DNA of 44,855 nt, taken from contig NZ_CAJTSC010000004.1 of assembly GCF_910578895.1 (NCBI RefSeq), forward strand, positions 11,481 to 56,335. Direction: 5' to 3'. Positions 41,306-44,855 of this stretch are shown here, one piece after another (position 1 is the first letter of the stretch; every line of letters starts with the position of its first letter). This stretch comes from an uncultured Bacteroides sp. (lineage in GTDB: Bacteria; Bacteroidota; Bacteroidia; Bacteroidales; Bacteroidaceae). The position numbers were made by a program, and so were the translations under genes. The notes beneath the pieces were generated by a model. It was not told the DNA's origin. It searched no databases and saw only the letters and a program-made list of their open reading frames with translations.

Positions 41306-41322
41306 GCTTCAGAAGAAATAAA

Positions 41323-41480
41323 AAGGAGTTATCGGGAGTTACCGGCCTGTAAACGGGCTTTAGGAATTAAAAAGCCAATAATCCAATCTGCAAATTCCGG
41401 ACTTCGGAAATATAAAGTATAAGTACCGGCTTTCAACTCCCGATAGCTCCTTTAACTCCCAAACAAAACGATAGCTCCTT
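41323..41480. repeat. dispersed intergenic repeat, copy B (inverted GGAGTTATCGGGAGTT ends)
   Basis: GGAGTTATCGGGAGTT (41325-41340) is inverted at 41435-41450 with one wobble mismatch. AAAAAGCC and CGGACTTCGG are shared with copy A. It carries the AAATATAAAGTATAAG 16-mer also in the 29.8-kb terminator. A further CGATAGCTCC follows at 41469-41478. Confidence 0.75.
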
Positions 41481-41496
41481 CTATAATCTTTGTATA

Positions 41497-42234
41497 ATGA
41501 AATATCCCCAAGAAAGCATCAAGCCTTACGACAGCGAGGGTAAGAAGAGTGAACAGGTCGAAGAGATGTTCGACAACATCGCACCGGCTTACGACACGTT
41601 GAACCATACCCTGTCAATGGGTATAGACCGCAGTTGGCGTAAGAAAGCAATCGACATGCTCCGCCCTTTCAATCCCCGGCGCATCATGGATGTAGCTACC
41701 GGAACCGGTGACTTTGCCATACTTGCCTGCCGCGAATTACAACCCGACACGCTAATCGGGACCGATATATCCGAAGGCATGATGAATGTGGGACGCGAAA
41801 AAGTAAAACGGGCGCATCTCTCGGACAAGATTTCCTTTGCCCGTGAAGACTGCACCTCCCTCTCGTTTGCCGATAGAAGTTTTGATGCCGTAACCGTGGC
41901 GTTCGGTATCCGCAACTTCGACGGATTGGATAAAGGGCTTTCCGAGATATGCCGCGTACTGGTACCCGGCGGGCATCTCGTCATCCTGGAGCTATCCACA
42001 CCGGATCGCTTCCCCATGAAGCAGCTCTTTGGCATCTATTCCAAAATCGTCATTCCGCTGCTCGGCAAATGTATTTCGAAAGACAACAGCGCCTATACCT
42101 ACCTGCCTCAAAGCATCCGTGCCTTTCCACAGGGTGAAATCATGCAAGGTGTTATCCGCAAGGCAGGATTCAGCGAGGTACGCTTCAAACGGCTGACTTT
42201 CGGAATATGTACTTTATATATTGCAAAGAAATAG
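41497..42234 (+). CDS. menG: demethylmenaquinone methyltransferase (UbiE/MenG)
   Basis: This 245-residue protein has the class I SAM-methyltransferase motif VATGTGDFAILA and the UbiE family signatures FDNIAPAYDTLNHTLSMGIDRSWRKKAI and VTVAFGIRNFDGLDKGL. It methylates demethylmenaquinone in the last step of menaquinone synthesis; Bacteroides respire with menaquinone. Directly upstream of aroE by 34 bp. Confidence 0.94.
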   Translation: MKYPQESIKPYDSEGKKSEQVEEMFDNIAPAYDTLNHTLSMGIDRSWRKKAIDMLRPFNPRRIMDVATGTGDFAILACRELQPDTLIGTDISEGMMNVGREKVKRAHLSDKISFAREDCTSLSFADRSFDAVTVAFGIRNFDGLDKGLSEICRVLVPGGHLVILELSTPDRFPMKQLFGIYSKIVIPLLGKCISKDNSAYTYLPQSIRAFPQGEIMQGVIRKAGFSEVRFKRLTFGICTLYIAKK

Positions 42235-42268
42235 TCACTAATACTCCCCCTTTAACACATTATTGGAT

Positions 42269-43015
42269 ATGCAGAAATATGGTTTAATCGGTTATCCGCT
42301 GAAACATTCGTTCTCCATCGGCTACTTCAACGAGAAGTTCAAAGCAGAGAACATCGACGCCGAATATGTAAACTTCGAGATTCCACGTATCGAAGACTTT
42401 ATGGAAGTGATTGAAGAAAATCCCAATCTCTGTGGACTCAATGTAACCAGCCCTTACAAAGAACAGGTCATCCCCTACCTCGACGAGTTGGACAAGGATA
42501 CCGCCAAGATAGGCGCGGTCAACGTCATCAAGATTGTGCGTCTCCCCAAAGGCAAAGTAAAGTTGATAGGCTGCAACTCGGACTTTATCGGATTTACGCA
42601 ATCCCTCGAACCCTTGTTGCAACCTCACCACAAGAAAGCGCTTATTCTGGGCACAGGCGGCGCATCCAAAGCCGTATATTGCGGTTTGGAGAGTTTGGGA
42701 ATAGAAAGCGTTTTCATATCACGCACCAAAAAAGACAGTAGTTTCCTCACATACGAGGAGCTGACTCCGGAGATTATGGCCGAATATACGGTCATCATAA
42801 ACTGTACTCCCGTAGGCATGTTCCCCAAAGTGGATTTTTGCCCGAATATCCCGTACGAACAACTTACACCCAACCATTTGCTCTATGATTTGTTATATAA
42901 TCCAAACGAAACACTCTTCATGAAGAAAGGCAAGGCGCAAGGGGCTGTCACCAAGAACGGTCTCGAAATGTTGTTGTTGCAAGCCTTTGCCGCATGGGAG
43001 ATTTGGAATAAGTAA
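42269..43015 (+). CDS. aroE: shikimate dehydrogenase
   Basis: This 248-residue protein starts at the ATG at 42269 (MQKYGLIGYPLKHSFSIGYFNEKF), with the shikimate-binding region and catalytic Lys in NVTSPYKEQVIPYLDEL. NADP-binding LGTGGASKAVYCGLESLG follows. It reduces 3-dehydroshikimate in aromatic amino acid synthesis. One bp separates its stop from the next start. Confidence 0.94.
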   Translation: MQKYGLIGYPLKHSFSIGYFNEKFKAENIDAEYVNFEIPRIEDFMEVIEENPNLCGLNVTSPYKEQVIPYLDELDKDTAKIGAVNVIKIVRLPKGKVKLIGCNSDFIGFTQSLEPLLQPHHKKALILGTGGASKAVYCGLESLGIESVFISRTKKDSSFLTYEELTPEIMAEYTVIINCTPVGMFPKVDFCPNIPYEQLTPNHLLYDLLYNPNETLFMKKGKAQGAVTKNGLEMLLLQAFAAWEIWNK

Positions 43016-43016
43016 C

Positions 43017-44033
43017 ATGAAAAAGATACTGAAATATTCACTTATAGGCATTGTTGCGCTTTGCACCGTCTTGGTGTGCGGCGGATACTATATGCTGGGG
43101 CATGCGCTGAAACCGGACGAATTTGCCGCACGCGCCCGCAACAGCCGGACCTCTTGTGAGTACATGTTCGGGCAATATCCCGAACTAAAACCGTGGGTAG
43201 ACAGCTTGCAGGCGGCAGGAGCATTGCGCGATTTCTACATAGAGAACGACCGGGGCGAAACCTTGCATGCCCTGTATGTCGCAGCCGCCGAGCCTACCCG
43301 CAAAACAGCAGTCATTGTGCACGGCTATACCGACAACGCCATCCGTATGCTCCACATCGGATACCTGTACAACCGGCAACTGAAATACAACATCCTGTTG
43401 CCCGACCTTCACGGCCATGGTGCGAGCGATGGCGCCGAAGCGCAAATGGGATGGCTCGACCGCCTTGACGTATTGCAATGGACTGCAACTGCCGATGAAC
43501 TTTTCGGCAGAAACAATGAGACAATCCATATAGGCGACAGCACCTGCGCACGCAGCAGCGGCACGGAAATGGTAGTACACGGCATATCCATGGGAGCTGC
43601 CACCACCATGATGGTTTCCGGTGAAGTGGAGCACGGCACGCACCGGCAACCGTTTATCAAATGCTTTGTTGAAGACTGCGGTTATACCAGCGTCTGGGAT
43701 GAATTCCGGGGCGAACTGAAAGTACAATACGGCTTGCCCGCCTTCCCGCTGCTGCACGTAGCGAGCTGGCTCTGCAAGCAGGAGTATGGATGGGATTTCC
43801 GCGAAGCTTCCGCTTTGGAACAGGTAAAGAAGTGTTCCTTGCCCATGCTCTTTATACATGGCGATGCAGATTCTTATGTGCCTACATGGATGGTTCATCC
43901 TCTTTACGCAGCCAAACCTGAACCGAAAGAGTTGTGGCTTGTCCCGGGTTCCGAACATGCCATGTCCTACAAGGATTATCCGCAAAAATATACGGAACAT
44001 GTAAAGAAATTCGTAGGAAAATACATCCAGTGA
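43017..44033 (+). CDS. membrane-anchored alpha/beta hydrolase
   Basis: This 338-residue protein has an N-terminal transmembrane anchor (YSLIGIVALCTVLVCGGYYML). The fold motifs are VIVHGYTDNAIR (oxyanion), LLPDLHGHGASDG, the nucleophile elbow GISMGAA, and the acid/His HGDADSYVP ... PGSEHAMSY. Lies directly after aroE (1 bp gap), so probably co-transcribed. Resembles family S9-like or DUF-type BD-FAE esterases; substrate unknown. Confidence 0.9.
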   Translation: MKKILKYSLIGIVALCTVLVCGGYYMLGHALKPDEFAARARNSRTSCEYMFGQYPELKPWVDSLQAAGALRDFYIENDRGETLHALYVAAAEPTRKTAVIVHGYTDNAIRMLHIGYLYNRQLKYNILLPDLHGHGASDGAEAQMGWLDRLDVLQWTATADELFGRNNETIHIGDSTCARSSGTEMVVHGISMGAATTMMVSGEVEHGTHRQPFIKCFVEDCGYTSVWDEFRGELKVQYGLPAFPLLHVASWLCKQEYGWDFREASALEQVKKCSLPMLFIHGDADSYVPTWMVHPLYAAKPEPKELWLVPGSEHAMSYKDYPQKYTEHVKKFVGKYIQ

Positions 44034-44073
44034 CGCCGCTTTTCCTATCTTCGTTCCTATAAATACAATTAAG

Positions 44074-44855
44074 ATGAAACGATTTATCTCCATAATGTTC
44101 TTCATGTGCATGCTGGTTTCCTTACAGGCACAAGAGATTTATACAGTCAAGAATATCCCTAAGGTACATCTTCAGGATAAGACACGTTATGTCTGCAACC
44201 CTGCCGGCATCCTTTCCGCCCCTGCATGCGATGAAATGGACCGTATGCTGTATGCACTGGAGCAGCAGACCGGAATCGAAACCGTAGTAGCCGCCGTTCC
44301 TTCCATCGGCAGCGAAGACTGCTTCGACTTCGCGCACCGATTGCTCAACGAATGGGGAGTAGGCAAGAAAGAGAAGAACAACGGCTTGGTCATCCTGCTG
44401 GTGACCGACCAGCGTTGCATCCAGTTCTATACCGGATACGGATTGGAAGGAGACCTGCCCGATGCCATCTGCAAACGTATTCAGACGCGGGATATGATTC
44501 CTTATCTGAAAGACGGCAACTGGGATGCAGGTATGACAGCCGGTATACGTGCCGTATGTGCCCGCCTTGACGGAAGCATGGAAAATGATACTGAAGAAGA
44601 GGAAGACCTTTCCGCAACCGGAATCTTCCTATTATGCTTCGGCATCATCGGGATAGGCTTGTTCACCGTTATCCTTGCCATGCGCGCAGCCACCAAATGC
44701 CCCAATTGCGGGCAGCACAAGCTGCAACGAAGCGGCAGCAAACTGGTTTCGCGCCGTAACGGAGTACGGACGGAAGATGTCACGTATACCTGTCGCAACT
44801 GCGGACATAAGGTAGTACGCCGCCAGCAATCCTACGATGAGAATTACCGGGGCGG
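44074..44855 (+). CDS. TPM-domain membrane protein with C-terminal zinc ribbon, 3' partial
   Basis: At least 260 residues, running off the window end. It has a signal peptide (MKRFISIMFFMCMLVSLQAQ), then a TPM/YgcG domain (VCNPAGILSAPACDEMDRMLYALEQQTGIETVVAAVPSI; FYTGYGLEGDLPDAICKRI), an acidic linker, a transmembrane helix (about 184-207) and a zinc ribbon (CPNCG ... CRNCG). The arrangement is like other TPM proteins in Bacteroides. A weak promoter-like TATCTTCG lies at 44046-44053. Confidence 0.88.
   Translation, partial: MKRFISIMFFMCMLVSLQAQEIYTVKNIPKVHLQDKTRYVCNPAGILSAPACDEMDRMLYALEQQTGIETVVAAVPSIGSEDCFDFAHRLLNEWGVGKKEKNNGLVILLVTDQRCIQFYTGYGLEGDLPDAICKRIQTRDMIPYLKDGNWDAGMTAGIRAVCARLDGSMENDTEEEEDLSATGIFLLCFGIIGIGLFTVILAMRAATKCPNCGQHKLQRSGSKLVSRRNGVRTEDVTYTCRNCGHKVVRRQQSYDENYRG

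Noticed and set aside
1..44855. CRISPR array or cas genes
   Set aside because: No regularly spaced direct repeats of 24-40 bp with spacers, and no Cas proteins were seen; the RecB-like nuclease has a Cas4-like fold only at superfamily level and lacks Cas4 Cys clusters.

Overview
The window looks like a Bacteroides chromosome (order Bacteroidales). The evidence is the Bacteroidetes-type promoters (TTG about 19-20 bp upstream of TAnnTTTG, seen many times), the weak Shine-Dalgarno sequences, families largely confined to this group (DUF3871, DUF3256, DUF5715, GH97, Bacteroides-type integrases) and the high density of lipoproteins. No species can be named from sequence alone.

Region 1 (1-8167) is core chromosome: a 5'-truncated M3 peptidase, a small lipoprotein, dCMP deaminase, an S41 protease that overlaps 5-formyl-THF cyclo-ligase, a reverse-strand recF-DUF721 pair, a TPR membrane protein, ribH, then tRNA-Tyr and tRNA-Gly under one promoter.

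Region 2 (8119-22111) is an AT-rich integrative element of about 14 kb inserted in tRNA-Gly. A 53-bp direct repeat (the 3' part of the tRNA plus 4 bp) bounds it. Matching pairs of GTAAACC repeats lie inside both ends and are likely integrase arm sites. It carries a full-length tyrosine integrase, a catalytic-domain-only second tyrosine recombinase, a superfamily-2 helicase-like protein lacking the Walker A lysine, DUF3871, several unknown proteins, a RecB-like PD-(D/E)XK nuclease, and a three-gene lipoprotein operon headed by a penicillin-binding-like protein without its catalytic residues. I found no relaxase, conjugation, phage-structural or recognisable replication gene. Two features stand out. 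One is a promoter-led, rod-shaped non-coding region (17682-18022) in front of the nuclease gene. The other is a tRNA-Gly-like gene at the right end whose D-arm is replaced by a perfect 10-bp hairpin.

Region 3 (22112-23577) is a second AT-rich accessory strip: a Phd/YefM antitoxin with a frameshifted YoeB/RelE toxin, then an intact MntA/HepT-type nucleotidyltransferase-HEPN pair.

Region 4 (23639-44855) returns to GC-richer chromosome: a radical-SAM activase with a Cys-rich TonB-domain protein, YitT, DUF3256, an EamA transporter, truA, DUF5715, bifunctional NAD(P)HX repair, a GH43-GH97 operon, and a housekeeping run (hpt, adk, obg, laccase-domain protein, B3/B4 protein, phoH, purC, menaquinone methyltransferase, aroE, alpha/beta hydrolase, partial TPM protein). 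A dispersed intergenic repeat with GGAGTTATC inverted ends occurs at about 6.3, 26.9 and 41.3 kb.
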